From positions 868,001 through 932,000 of the forward strand of contig OZ025796.1 in assembly GCA_964019425.1 (NCBI GenBank): a DNA stretch of 64,000 bases, given 5' to 3'. This document shows, one piece after another, positions 45,981-55,862 of this stretch. The DNA comes from Flectonema sp. DT1601. Lineage: Eukaryota > Euglenozoa > Diplonemea > Diplonemida > Diplonemidae. A program made the translations under genes and the position numbers. The notes beneath the pieces were generated by a model. That model saw nothing but the letters and a program-made list of their open reading frames with translations, was not told where the DNA came from and made no database searches. Position 1 is the stretch's first letter. Each line of letters starts with the position of its first letter.

Positions 45981-46057
45981 TTTTGAAGACTCCATCCATA
46001 GAGAATCATGTTTTATAGCTTCGGCTAGAAGGATCAATTCCCAGCTGTCCACCTTGC
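45981..46057. repeat. Dispersed repeat, family R3
   Basis: Shares aggatcaattcccagctgtc and the adjoining caccttgc, plus the weaker left half (ttttatagcttcggctagaa), with 51823-51899. The shared block is about 77 bp. Confidence 0.55.
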
Positions 46058-46457
46058 AGCAACATTTATTAAACTCTATTTCGAGCTTCTTCTGAGGGAC
46101 AGTCTTGCGTAATATTAAAGTAGTCTTAATACGATCAAACGTCATTTGATAGACTCCCACGAACGAAGACACACCCACCACACGAAAGAAGCAGGCTCCC
46201 CGCACTACATCAAAATATAAAAACACAATTGTTTGATCCACGAGCTACTTACTAAATAAAAAAAAAAAAAAAAAGAAGAAAAAAGAAATATTCTTGAGGG
46301 GGGGCGTAGATTCCTATAGCTGTACCTGCTTATACTAATCTAGCAATGAATTCTTTTTTTTAGTTTTAAGTATTTGAGATTATTAAAAAAATTATGAATT
46401 TGAGAACAAAGAAAATAAGATGGTAAAAAAAAAAAAAAAAAAAACATTAAATAAATA

Positions 46458-46800
46458 GTTCTGCTGTTCCCTTTTTGGTCTTTATCAGTAAGTTCTAGAG
46501 ACTTTTATATTCTAAATTTCTTGTAAATCAGTTTCAAAAGTGGTTCTTATCGTAAAAACCAACATGTCGATTGGAACTCGCAAGGACTGGCAAAAGCATA
46601 CACTTGCTTTTGTCTAACTAAGTTGTATTTCTTTCGGTGCGGCGTGTTTAATATCAGCCGCACTTTTTTAAGTTAGTATTATTAATTTTGGCATTAGAAA
46701 AGTGAGAATTAAAATAAATAGAGATAAGTAAAACGAAAAGTTTTTCATTTCTGCAGTTTCCTAACATCTTGGGTAATATGTAGTAGTTTCAGGCCTTAAT
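46458..46800. repeat. Dispersed repeat, family R1, right part followed by left part
   Basis: 46458-46648 matches 29175-29418 through the cggtgcggcgtgttta end. From 46690 the left part of the same unit follows (gtgagaattaaaa, ctgcagtttcctaacatctt, agtttcaggccttaat), as expected of two truncated copies in head-to-tail order. Confidence 0.55.
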
Positions 46801-47779
46801 TTTATAATCTTAGTTAGATAGTTTTTTAAAAACTTAATAAAAGGAGAGGGGGAAAAAAGAATAATAAAAAAAAGACCTGAGAAGCTGATCGACAGAACAA
46901 TGTAGGTAAGGAAGCAAACTAAATCCGTCACTTCGGGGAAAAAATTGGCTCCGAGGACACATGTAGATTGGCTCTTTCATGGGTTTAGGTTGAAGGGTCT
47001 GCAGAGGGTCTCTCGGACTGGCCTTCTGTGTGCGGGTTACATGTCACCTCCAATGGGTTATATATTCTACAGAAGGGTACTAAATTAACTTAAAATATTA
47101 AGCTACAGGAGGATAGTTTCAACGGAAAATAATAATGTAAAAAGAAAATAACAGAACACACAGTACCACTCAATATGATAAAAAAAGAATAAATAAATAA
47201 ATAAAATAATCATTCCATGCAGTTATAAGAAACTCAAAGGTCCTACGGGATGTTTTTTTTTTTTTTTAAAAGAAAAAAATCAAAGGGAAAAAAAACATTT
47301 TATTTTTAAAAAAAAAAAAAAAAAAAACATTTACGTAGACTAGTTTCAATCTGAAATTATATTAAAAAAGTAAAAAGGGGGGAAATCAACAACAAAAAAA
47401 AAAGAAAAAAAAAAAGAACTGCACGATAACGCCTATTTTCACGTAACTAGGAAAACAATGGCAGCAAATTAGATAAAAAAATAATCCATTATCACTAACA
47501 TACTGCAGAGAGAGCGTTCACAGGAGAAATAATTAACTCCACCAGAGCCTCAATACAGCTGAAGCGCGCGGACCGAGTCTTGTATAAGATTGAAAGATAT
47601 AGGTTGTTTTAGGCTTACAGAGTTCTGAGTTAAAACACAGCGAGCTGATACTAGGCTTAGAAGGCTTATTTGGCTATTTGAGTATTCTGAAAAAAAAATA
47701 ATTTACGGTAAGGGGAAAAAAAAAAAAAAGAAAAGTGGCGAAATGAATTAAATCACCGCCACTAAAAATATTTTATTTT

Positions 47780-47890
47780 TTTTTATTTATTTACGAAGCC
47801 TAGGAGCCAAAAGCCAGGAAAAGCTCACAGGGTAACAGCTATCGCTACCAGCAACCGTGAGACTCTCACAGACGATATAGCTGTAGGTAC
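47780..47890. repeat. Dispersed repeat, family R2
   Basis: Begins at a (TTTA) run, then acgaagcctaggagccaaaa, aggaaaagctcacag and gcaaccgtgagactctcaca, matching 48713-48798 almost base for base. Read on the minus strand it ends in a (TAAA)n tail, like a SINE or other retroposed sequence. Confidence 0.65.
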
Positions 47891-48682
47891 ATCAAGCAAA
47901 TTAGAAAAAGAAATTTTGTAGCAAGATTTGTATAAAGTATTTCGGAGTCAAAAAATGGAGAACCCAATAATAATGACGGGGGTACAATTAAACAAAGCGT
48001 ACTCATTGACTTCTTCAAGGAAAGCATGCTAAAAAAAGCAACAATATTTATAAAAAGAAAAACGTTTAAGTTTTTTTTTTTTTTTGTTTTTTTTTTTCTC
48101 TACTAACTAGATAAAAATCTTTTTAAAATGAGCATTTTATTCCCGTTTAAGTATAGCAATCTCAGGAAGGGTTAAAGAACTTGGCATTACTACTTGGCTG
48201 AATATACATTGGCAGCAGTGGCAGGTAATTAACAATTTCTGAAGTGTGTTCGTTAATCGACTAGGCATTCACACCACTAGGCACAAGAATTATTTATTTT
48301 TTTTTATTTATTAGAGTTTAGGGAATACATGAACAATAATTGTACCTAGCTTGGTAGTGCATTTAAAAAACAAAAAAAAAAGAAGGGGAAAAAAAATTGC
48401 AAGTAAAAAAGTAATGCGCAACAACATAAAAAGGAAACACAATGTTAATCATACTTATTATAATAAAAACGGTTGCAACGAAAGGGAAATGTCGAATGAC
48501 CTTGATACCGTTATTTATATGTATTTTTTTTTTTATTTTTTTTTTGGAAAGACGGAAAAAAAAAAAAATGATCAAACATGCCCGATAAATAACGATTTTT
48601 TTTACAAGCAGTTAAATCCAATGAGAGAGAGAGAGAGAGAGAGAGAGCAGATAAAATTGATAAGCGGTAATTGGGTCCGCTC

Positions 48683-48885
48683 TTTATTTATTTATTTATT
48701 TATTTATTTACGAAGCCTAGGAAGCCAAAAGCCAGGAAAAGCTCACAGAGTAACAGTATAATCGCTACCAGCAACCGTGAGACTCTCACAGACGATAAAA
48801 GACGTAGAATAACCTGGAACAAATGACTACCTAAACCCACCGTCCACGCGAGCAGACAGTGTTAGAGACGGCTGATAACGCCAAT
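48683..48885. repeat. Dispersed repeat, family R2, longest copy
   Basis: An (ATTT)n run is followed by the R2 core and a further segment (gactacctaaacccaccgtc, agcagacagtgttag, ctgataacgcc) shared with 49190-49250. Read on the minus strand it is about 200 bp ending in a tetranucleotide tail. No clear target-site duplication or polymerase III box was found. Confidence 0.65.
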
Positions 48886-49067
48886 TTTCGAGCCAAAGAG
48901 AGGGAGAACACGCCACATTAGATATCTTGCAAATCAGTTCTTTGCATTGGCTTTTAAAAGAAGATGGCAGAATGTGATTATCAACACGTCTGGTTTACAT
49001 ACATTGTTCTACTTCCCATGCTTCCCTATCACAATAGTTCTGCAGTCTAAAGTAATTTTATTCATTT

Positions 49068-49255
49068 TTTTTTTCTTATTTACTTTACGAAACTAAAAAA
49101 TCAGGAAAAATTCACAGAGTACCAATTAGATCGCTACCACAAATTCGTAAGGCTCACTGACATCAAGAGACATATAAGAATCTAAAACAAATAACAACCT
49201 TGACCCACTACCCGCGTTAGCGGACAGTGTTACAGTAGGCTGGTAATGCCTAATG
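49068..49255. repeat. Dispersed repeat, family R2, diverged copy
   Basis: Same order of blocks as 48683-48885 (tacgaaact, tcaggaaaaattcacagagt, tcgctacca, cggacagtgttacag, ggctggtaatgcc) with many substitutions, so it is older than the other two. Confidence 0.55.
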
Positions 49256-51434
49256 GCACAAGTTGAGATATTTTCTTGGGAAGAAGTTACAAAGATGGAA
49301 ACACATATGCAATAAAAGTACCGACTTTCATTTAATAATTACGCTTAATGTTTTGTTCGTGCAAGAAACCGTGAACCGACTTAAAACCGAGATAGCTAAC
49401 GCGCAGCTAAAGGAGCTTTTACGCATGCTTCGCCAACATCCAACATATATTTTAGCTCTTACAATACTTGTTAATTGAAAAAAAAAAGAAAGGCAAAAAA
49501 AAAAACAGCTCGTGCGTTTTAAGGGCGGTTCAACCTTGATTTTATTTATCTACGTATTTTTTTTTTTTTAAAAAAAAAAATAATTTGAAGGGGAAAAAAA
49601 GAAAAATAAAGAGAGAAGTTTCTAGTGTCACTCAGCTATTGAACTCGAGGCACGCAATAGATAATCAATCAAATCGCGATGCCAAAAGAATTCTATGCTC
49701 TAGATAACAGAGAATAGTAATGGGCTAATTTGTAACTTCTTTTTACAAAAACATTGGTAAAAAGATTTTGAAAAAAAAAAAAAAAAAAATAATTTGAAAT
49801 AATTGAATTGCTGACACAACAAATGTGATAAAAATACTGAATGATCAAGTGACACCGACTCCGTAATTTTTTTAGTTTTTTTAGTTTTTTTAATACACCC
49901 CCCGTTCACTCGAATTGCAAAACGATTAAATCGCCCATGCTCTAAAATTAGGTCATGTGAAGAGAACAAACAAAGAAACTAGTAGTAATATTCAATATTT
50001 CCCTTTTAAACTAAGAGCAGCACGATTCCGTTTTATACGGCAAGTAAAATGAACATTATTTTTTAACAAAGACAAAAAATCTGCAAGATTTATATCGGTT
50101 TCAAGCTGTAGTAGATATGAGAAGAACACACCAGAGCTGTTGCTGTATTTTTAAGTTCAATAATTGCGATTGAACAGACCAGCATCCGATTGAGCTTGCA
50201 GTTGGTTTAACGCTAACATTACCAGGTTAAATATTAGAAAAGATTATTCCATTTTTTTCTTTTTTTTCACTTTTTTTTTAAAAGGAGGTGAAAGGCAGGT
50301 ACGGCAGGAGAGTAAACCTTCGAAACTTAGCATTTTTATGCCAACGTTGTCGAAAACTATTCAGAAGCCTTCATTGTGACATTTTTTTTTTTGTCTCAAG
50401 CATAAGGCTGCAGTAATCCACGGCCATAGTGCTTGAGTCCAGGAAAGCTTTTTTATTCTGAAAAAAAAGGATTTTTAAAAAACAAAATAAATAAACAAAA
50501 TAAATAAAATAAAATAAAATAACTATTTTCATTAAGATTACTAAAGTACGTAAAAAACGTTTTATTAATTTCGTTCTCTTTTTTTTTTCTTTGTAAACGG
50601 AGACTATGTCACCTTGGAATAAAAAAGTAAAAACCACCTTCGAGACAAACAAAAAGAATCGGCACCTCACTAAATAATTCTCACACCTTGTTTTTGTTTG
50701 TGCGCAACCGGAAACAAGCCTATAAAGTAAGGGTGTTAACGTTACGCTGCCACAATTCTCTTTCGCTCGTAAAACATGTCTTCGAGATGAAAAAAAAAGG
50801 AACGAATTGGCATCTCTCTCTCAGGTTAAATTGTTTTTGCAACGTAAATACTATGATAACATAGAGGGGGAAGACTGTTTGATTAGGTTCATACGAATAT
50901 AAGTCTCTGTATTGTATCAGAATTCAATAATAAAATTAAAAAACTCATGACACAGTGACTAATAGAGGGGGTGTTGTATGTTCGATTTTGTACAAATTAC
51001 AACTGTGTTGTATCATAAAAACATAAAGATAATTTAACATTAGTTTTAGATACAGTGACTAAGGGTGATGGGAGTTCTGGGAGGGGTAATCACGAAATGG
51101 AAGAAGGAAAAAAAAAAAAAAAAAATTTAATTCTTTCTAAATTTTCCATAAATATTCCGCCGAACACAAAAAAACAAAAGATTTTTGTTTTGTTTTGTTT
51201 TGTTACCATAATCACAATTCACTACCTTATCTTTAAAGGCTAGGAAGTGAGTCTTCCTTCATTTACTAATCATTGATGAATTATAGCAAATTGCGGATTA
51301 AAAGCTGTTACTGCAGCTATAGTAGGGAAATCACAAATAAATAAATCAATTAAGGTAAGGGCTAGGTAATATTAGTTTTAGTTTGGGAAAAACTGAATTA
51401 CAAAATAAAGATGAACTCGAAATAAAGAAATATT

Positions 51435-51575
51435 AAAGTAAATAAAAAGTATTCATTTCCACAGTTTCCTAACATCTAGGACAATAGAATATGTAGTTCA
51501 GACATTAATCTTACACTACTTGTACCTTTTAGACCTTCATCAGTAAGTTCCAGGGATTTTCATTCTATGTTTGAG
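51435..51575. repeat. Dispersed repeat, family R1, left and middle part
   Basis: gtattcatttccacagtttc, ctaacatctaggacaata, gacattaatcttacactact and ccttcatcagtaagttc match the left part at 46740 and the middle part at 29205-29275, which joins the two halves into one unit. Confidence 0.55.
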
Positions 51576-51822
51576 ATTCCAGTAAAAAAAATCATCGGCT
51601 CAATTTAAACTTAATGTCCTCAACGTCTGCGAGACTAAAGTTCATCATAGCAATCGTCATCCATTTTGCGTTTAATTTTTTTCTCATCATACACTATCAG
51701 TATCAGTGGTATCATATTCGAGGGTGTCATTGCGACGTCCCCACTAATGATCTGATCAACTAAGCTAAGGTTAGTCAGTTAGCCCAAAACTGATGACTGC
51801 GAGGAGTCTGGGTAACCCGCAC

Positions 51823-51899
51823 CAGAAGAGGACCCAATCAAGGAGATTGAGCTTTTATGGCTTTGGCTGGGAGGATCAATTCCCAGCTGTCCACCTTGC
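51823..51899. repeat. Dispersed repeat, family R3
   Basis: Second copy of the block at 45981-46057. The minus-strand open frame across it (ending QGGQLGIDPPSQSHK and on) also runs through a long Lys/Phe tract and is not treated as a gene. Confidence 0.55.
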
Positions 51900-52498
51900 C
51901 CAGAAAGTAACAGGTTGAAAAAACGAAAAAAAAAGAAAGATGAAATGATACGAGGGGGGAATGGAGGGAGATGTGAAGAAATAAAAAAACTTTTTTTTTT
52001 TTTTTTTTTTTTTTTTCTATTCAGTACTTTAAAAAAACCTTTCTTTTTCATGAAATACATGTCATAAAAAAATGCCGCCACCCCACGAAAGAAAATAATA
52101 ATAATAAAACCTGGAACATGATCCAGGCCATTCACCCCGATAGCCCCCCAATGTACTGATATTGTAAGGGACTACCGAAGGTTTTCAAAAGACATAAATT
52201 GGGTGCAACATGAATAACTACACCAATCTGTAAAGGAACAACAGAATAATAGGGAAGCTTAAATGAGATAGGTAATTTTAGGTTTTAATTGCTTAGGACC
52301 AATCAAATCTAAAAAGTAGATGAAAAAAAAAAAGATATATAAAAAAAAAAAAAAAAACGCAACGAAAAAAACATGAATGGGGGAAAATACGAATTAATGA
52401 TTACAAAATGCAAAGCCACTCAAAGAACGATACCCCAGTCAGAACAGGGCAATGAGGCGACAAAAATAAAAGCCATCTGGTTCTAAGAGATTGTTTTT

Positions 52499-52647
52499 TG
52501 TGCGCAGAATTTAATCTGCGCACATATTGAGGTAGAGTGGATTTCCTCGGTTAGATTGTTGAGAAAAACATACCAACACATACACACACACGAGACGTAC
52601 AATCCTCAAGAAGGTTTTTAATTCATTCGTAGATTAAAAAACCTTCT
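52499..52647. other. Two hairpins 84 bases apart
   Basis: First: tgtgcgcaga (52499-52508) pairs perfectly with tctgcgcaca (52515-52524) around atttaa. Second: agaaggtttttaat (52609-52622) pairs with attaaaaaaccttct (52633-52647), with one bulged base. Nothing coding lies around them. Confidence 0.6.
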
Positions 52648-53138
52648 ACGACGTGATTGTTACCTTACATTTTCTGGCAGAGACAGATAACCAGTCAGCA
52701 TAAATAATTACTTTCACACAATAAATGATCCTACGGCTCATATAACTCTTGTTTAAAAGAAATTGACAGCCATGGAAGCAAGTCTGATTTAAAAAAAAAA
52801 AAAAAAACAAGAATAAAAATTATTTTCCTCAGAGATATTGTATGTGTATAAAAAACCTCGATAAAAAAAACAGTCCATTTCGTTTACAAAATAATATCAA
52901 AAAAGCAAGCCAACAGAGAGCCTCAAAAGAATTACCAAATAGAGGACACCATAAAAAAGAATGGTAATACTTAACATGAAAAAGGTGGGGTCTTTTTTTC
53001 CTTTTTGTTTCCTTTTTTAAAATTTCCTTTTTTTTTTTTTTCATTTCTTTCCCAATGCGGTGTTTGAGATATATAAGGTTTTTTCACTAAGTGCCGTTAC
53101 ATACTCCTACTCAGTATTTCATTCTGCTATTTCTCAGT

Positions 53139-53263
53139 CTGCCCAGAGCACTTGTTGACGCTTTGGGCAGTAAAGAAAAAGAGCAATATTCCGGCAGTAC
53201 AAGCGATGCGCAGAAAACGGGGGTGGCCTCCTCCGGAGGCGACTCGTTTTGTCTTGCATCCGC
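53139..53263. other. Two structured hairpins downstream of gene B2
   Basis: ctgcccagag (53139-53148) pairs with ctttgggcag (53161-53170) with one mismatch. A three-part stem follows: gcgatgc (53203-53209) with gcatccgc (53256-53263, one bulge), aaaacg (53214-53219) with cgtttt (53245-53250), and gcctcc (53226-53231) with ggaggc (53235-53240). They lie 73-197 bases past the B2 stop codon, so they may fall in its 3' untranslated region or be an independent RNA. Confidence 0.55.
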
Positions 53264-53335
53264 AAGTAGTGCACTTTTGAAAGAAATTCTAATATAAGGG
53301 TATACGTTAGCAATTGAGTGTAAGCTTTAATATCA

Positions 53336-53719
53336 TCAGCATTTGAGCTTTGTTGAGGATTCTTTAATCCTAACAGCATTATGCCCCACAGCATAGGGAC
53401 AATGACGGTATCTGTCACCGCTGCTATCACCTGCTGCAAAAACAGGACCTTGTAGAAAATAACGTTTTACTTCAGTCTTCAGGTGATAAACCCAAAAATC
53501 TAATTCCCTGCGGCTAGGATCTCGTTTTAGCTGATGCAGCATCTGTTCAACAACATAAAGTATTGTTTTGATGGGAGTATAAAATGAGATTCTGCTAAGC
53601 TGTTCCTCCACTGAAGTTACAATTCGACGTCTCCAATTAACCTTAACTTCTGGATGAATAGTTTTCACCTTTGCGCATACGAGCTTCTGAAGGTTGTGTA
53701 TCTCCGATGCTTCAATCAT
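53336..53719 (-). CDS. B-type short family member (B2)
   Basis: A 127-residue protein, MIEASEIHNLQKLVCAKVKT at its start, with no recognised function. It aligns along its length with B1: HPE near the N-terminus, then DPSRRELDFWVYHLKTEVKR against NPSRKILDPWVWQLRTRLRE, then GDRYRHCPYAV against GDKYRFEPYEV. It is also similar to the N-terminal domain of A-type proteins. The frame is open 17 codons upstream, but acceptor-like gttatcgtttgtacag ends 23 nt before the ATG at 53717-53719, so that start is preferred. It lies downstream of A2 in the direction of transcription, 1.2 kb away across a hairpin array; at the other locus the order is B then A. Confidence 0.7.
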   Translation of the reverse strand: MIEASEIHNLQKLVCAKVKTIHPEVKVNWRRRIVTSVEEQLSRISFYTPIKTILYVVEQMLHQLKRDPSRRELDFWVYHLKTEVKRYFLQGPVFAAGDSSGDRYRHCPYAVGHNAVRIKESSTKLKC

Positions 53720-53984
53720 ATTACGTGGCAGGGGAGGAAAATCTGTACAAACGATAACTTTAATGTGCAATTAATTTTTTTAATCTCAGCATCTAGATCC
53801 TCTACCTCATCACATCAACTATGAATAATAAATCCTAACATAGAGAAAGTAATATAAACAATAAAACAATGGAATAACGAACCGTAAAGAAAAAAGTGAT
53901 TAACAACAGATTTGTTTTCACACACTCTGTGCTGCAGGTAACACATGTACACAGAGGTATTTAATTAATCTTTTATTCCTCTCG

Positions 53985-54690
53985 TTGTTTTTTTCTAATT
54001 TTTATTTCCTTTTTTTTTTTTTGTTTTTCCCGCAATACCTACCAATGCTTCAGGGGTGGGATGGAATGACTCAATCAAGAAATGACTGCAGGTTGTTAGC
54101 TGCTGATCGCGGCGAATCCCGCCGCGACCTGCAGCCAACAAGCTGCAGATCAACTCAACTAGTGATTGGGTAGTGTTTCGTATTTCATCATGAACAGTTT
54201 TCTTTTCTTTTTTTCTTTCCTTTCGAATTTTACTCTCCCTTTTTCGCAACACCTACCGCAGGGGTGATTTGGGTAAATAAATCAAGGTTAACACGGGATG
54301 GGGGAATAACTAATCAAGAAATGCTGACTAACTATACAAAACATACATTTATATATAGTTTGGCAGGGTGACGGCAGAATTCCGAGGAGTCTACCCCTTC
54401 GGATCCGCCGCGACCAGCCGATAACCTGCAGATATCATGAACAGTTTTCTTTTCATTTTTATATTTTTTTTTTTTTTTCATCGTTTTCCTTTCCTTCCGA
54501 ATTTTACTATCCCTCTTTCACACGTGTGGTGAGTGGCAGAATAATCCAAGAAATGCTGACTAACTATACATACATACATATATATATAGTAGGCTGCTGG
54601 CGGCGCAGAATTCGGAGGAGTCTGCCCCTCCGAATTGCGACCACCAGCTAACTTGCAAACTCGCAGATAACTCGACCATAGAGTGGGTAA
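53985..54690. repeat. Three degenerate tandem units, each with a long hairpin
   Basis: Units run about 53985-54180, 54186-54434 and 54435-54690. Shared blocks recur in order: a T-rich lead with cgaattttact and a cacctaccg-like end, a gggtg or ggtga step, atcaagaaatg, gctgactaactatac with (TA) run (units 2 and 3), a hairpin, and gcagat...actc. The hairpins are at 54086-54148, 54362-54419 and 54597-54647. Arms differ in sequence from unit to unit yet still pair: tcgcggcg/cgccgcga in unit 1, tccgagg/ccttcgga with cggc/gccg in unit 2, aattcggagg/cctccgaatt in unit 3. Confidence 0.7.
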
Positions 54691-54761
54691 TTGAATTCTG
54701 AAATTAAGTCTTCACACAAAAAGGATTCTCTTAAAATAAAAGCAAGTAAAAAAGGGATTGT

Positions 54762-54857
54762 CTTCTTTTTAGTAGGATGCTGTTGCCGACTCGTGAATTG
54801 AACCTTCGCTTGAAGTTACAATTCACGATTGAGCAACAGCATCCTACTAAAAAGAAG
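54762..54857. other. Long inverted repeat, 39-bp arms
   Basis: The left arm 54762-54800 (cttctttttagtaggatgct and on) is complementary to the right arm 54819-54857 at 36 of 39 positions, around an 18-base loop. The mismatches sit together (ccgac opposite the gattgag side). It starts 100 bases past the A2 stop codon. It resembles a miniature foldback element or a transcript hairpin; no flanking duplication was recognised. Confidence 0.9.
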
Positions 54858-54956
54858 TTTCCTATACAAATAAAAAAAAATTGAAAATAGAATTGCAAAA
54901 ATAACAAATTACTCCCACCATTCCAACCTAACTAAAGTACCTTGCAGGGAAGTCAC

Positions 54957-55862
54957 TCAACTGAGATAATGACCTGAAGGAAGACTTGGTTGTTGTGGAA
55001 CGTGTGGAGACGAAGATTGTTTTTCCCAACGAATAGTATCCGTAGTAGAGTACGGGTTGTGGGTGTAAACACCAGTGCATTGAATAGATTCCTCGATAGC
55101 TCTAAAGGGAAATTGACGTAACCTCGCTAAAACGTATGGAGTCTGCTCCCTCTTCCAATTGTCCAGATTCCGCCTGAAAGCTGCGTCATCCTCAAGGAAA
55201 ACAATCCATGAGGGAGGAAGTAATGTTTTGAGACAATCTGCTTTTAAAAAAGCAAGTTGCGGAGGAACGCTGAAGTCTTCACTACCTGCTGAGATCTCCC
55301 ACTTTCTAAATAAATCTCTAACAACATCACAACGACTGTCATTAGTCATTTGTCCACTGCATTGATAATAGAATAATCTAATGTTCCAGGTACTTTGGAT
55401 TATTGTCCAATCAGAATTGTCAGCTCTGATTTCACCATTCATAGGAAGTATTGATTTCAGTGATGTTTTTGTTCCCTCACTGTTGAATCCAAGATTAGTA
55501 AGGATGCACCACATAGTGTTTGCTCTGTGAATGTGACTAGAGTTTTCCTCAACTCCGTCACATATTCTCAAGACCTCAGCTGCTGCTTCAGTATTTTCTG
55601 TTAAGGTGGAACGAAGTTCATACTTCTGCCGCAATGATTCCTTAAGAAGATGCAACCAACTCTCAAAGACTTTGATACTCGGGGTTTCAGGTAATTTCTG
55701 AACTTCATTTTCCAAAATCCGACGAATATCATGAAGACAAGGGAAGTGCTTGATCTTTGTAAGTAGATCTGTGATCGCTTTAGCGTTGCGCGTTGTTTTC
55801 TTATTCGTCACCTTAGATAGAATACTAAGCACAACTGAACCTAATTCTCCAATGCAGCTCAT
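54957..55862 (-). CDS. A-type member of the unrecognised family (A2)
   Basis: A 301-residue protein starting MSCIGELGSVVLSILSKVTN. The N-terminal ~90 residues form a helical domain shared with the B-type proteins (TPSIKVFESWLHLLKESLRQ). Residues about 145-235 hold the A-type core, RADNSDWTIIQSTWNIRLFYY-like through VPPQLAFLKADCLKTLLP, shared with A1. Unlike A1 it lacks the Gln-rich tail and ends after a Ser/Pro-rich stretch. The frame is open 20 codons further up through a poly-T tract; acceptor-like aagttattttttttccttcag ends 24 nt before the ATG at 55860-55862, which decides the start. Function unknown. Divergence from A1 is large, so this pair is much older than the 2.2-kb duplication. Confidence 0.78.
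   Translation of the reverse strand: MSCIGELGSVVLSILSKVTNKKTTRNAKAITDLLTKIKHFPCLHDIRRILENEVQKLPETPSIKVFESWLHLLKESLRQKYELRSTLTENTEAAAEVLRICDGVEENSSHIHRANTMWCILTNLGFNSEGTKTSLKSILPMNGEIRADNSDWTIIQSTWNIRLFYYQCSGQMTNDSRCDVVRDLFRKWEISAGSEDFSVPPQLAFLKADCLKTLLPPSWIVFLEDDAAFRRNLDNWKREQTPYVLARLRQFPFRAIEESIQCTGVYTHNPYSTTDTIRWEKQSSSPHVPQQPSLPSGHYLS

Larger units (their letters stand above)
38901..53138. other. Gene-poor, repeat-rich region
   Basis: About 14 kb without a protein gene that I can support. Open frames present are short, on both strands, and run through Lys or Phe homopolymers. It contains dispersed repeats of families R1, R2, R3 and R4, microsatellites such as (TTTG)n near 43008-43040, (GA)n near 48622-48647 and (ATTT)n near 48680-48712, and many A/T runs (for example T27 at 41747-41773). 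A GC-richer segment near 44401-44480 and another near 46955-47060 carry no recognised gene. Confidence 0.6.

Noticed and set aside
51779-52135. Minus-strand open frame across repeat R3
   Set aside because: Runs through a poly-Lys tract; the only similarity is the non-coding R3 block, whose other copy is read in another frame.
38901-53138. Coding remains of large mobile elements
   Set aside because: I saw no reverse transcriptase, integrase or transposase motifs in any frame; only short non-coding repeats.
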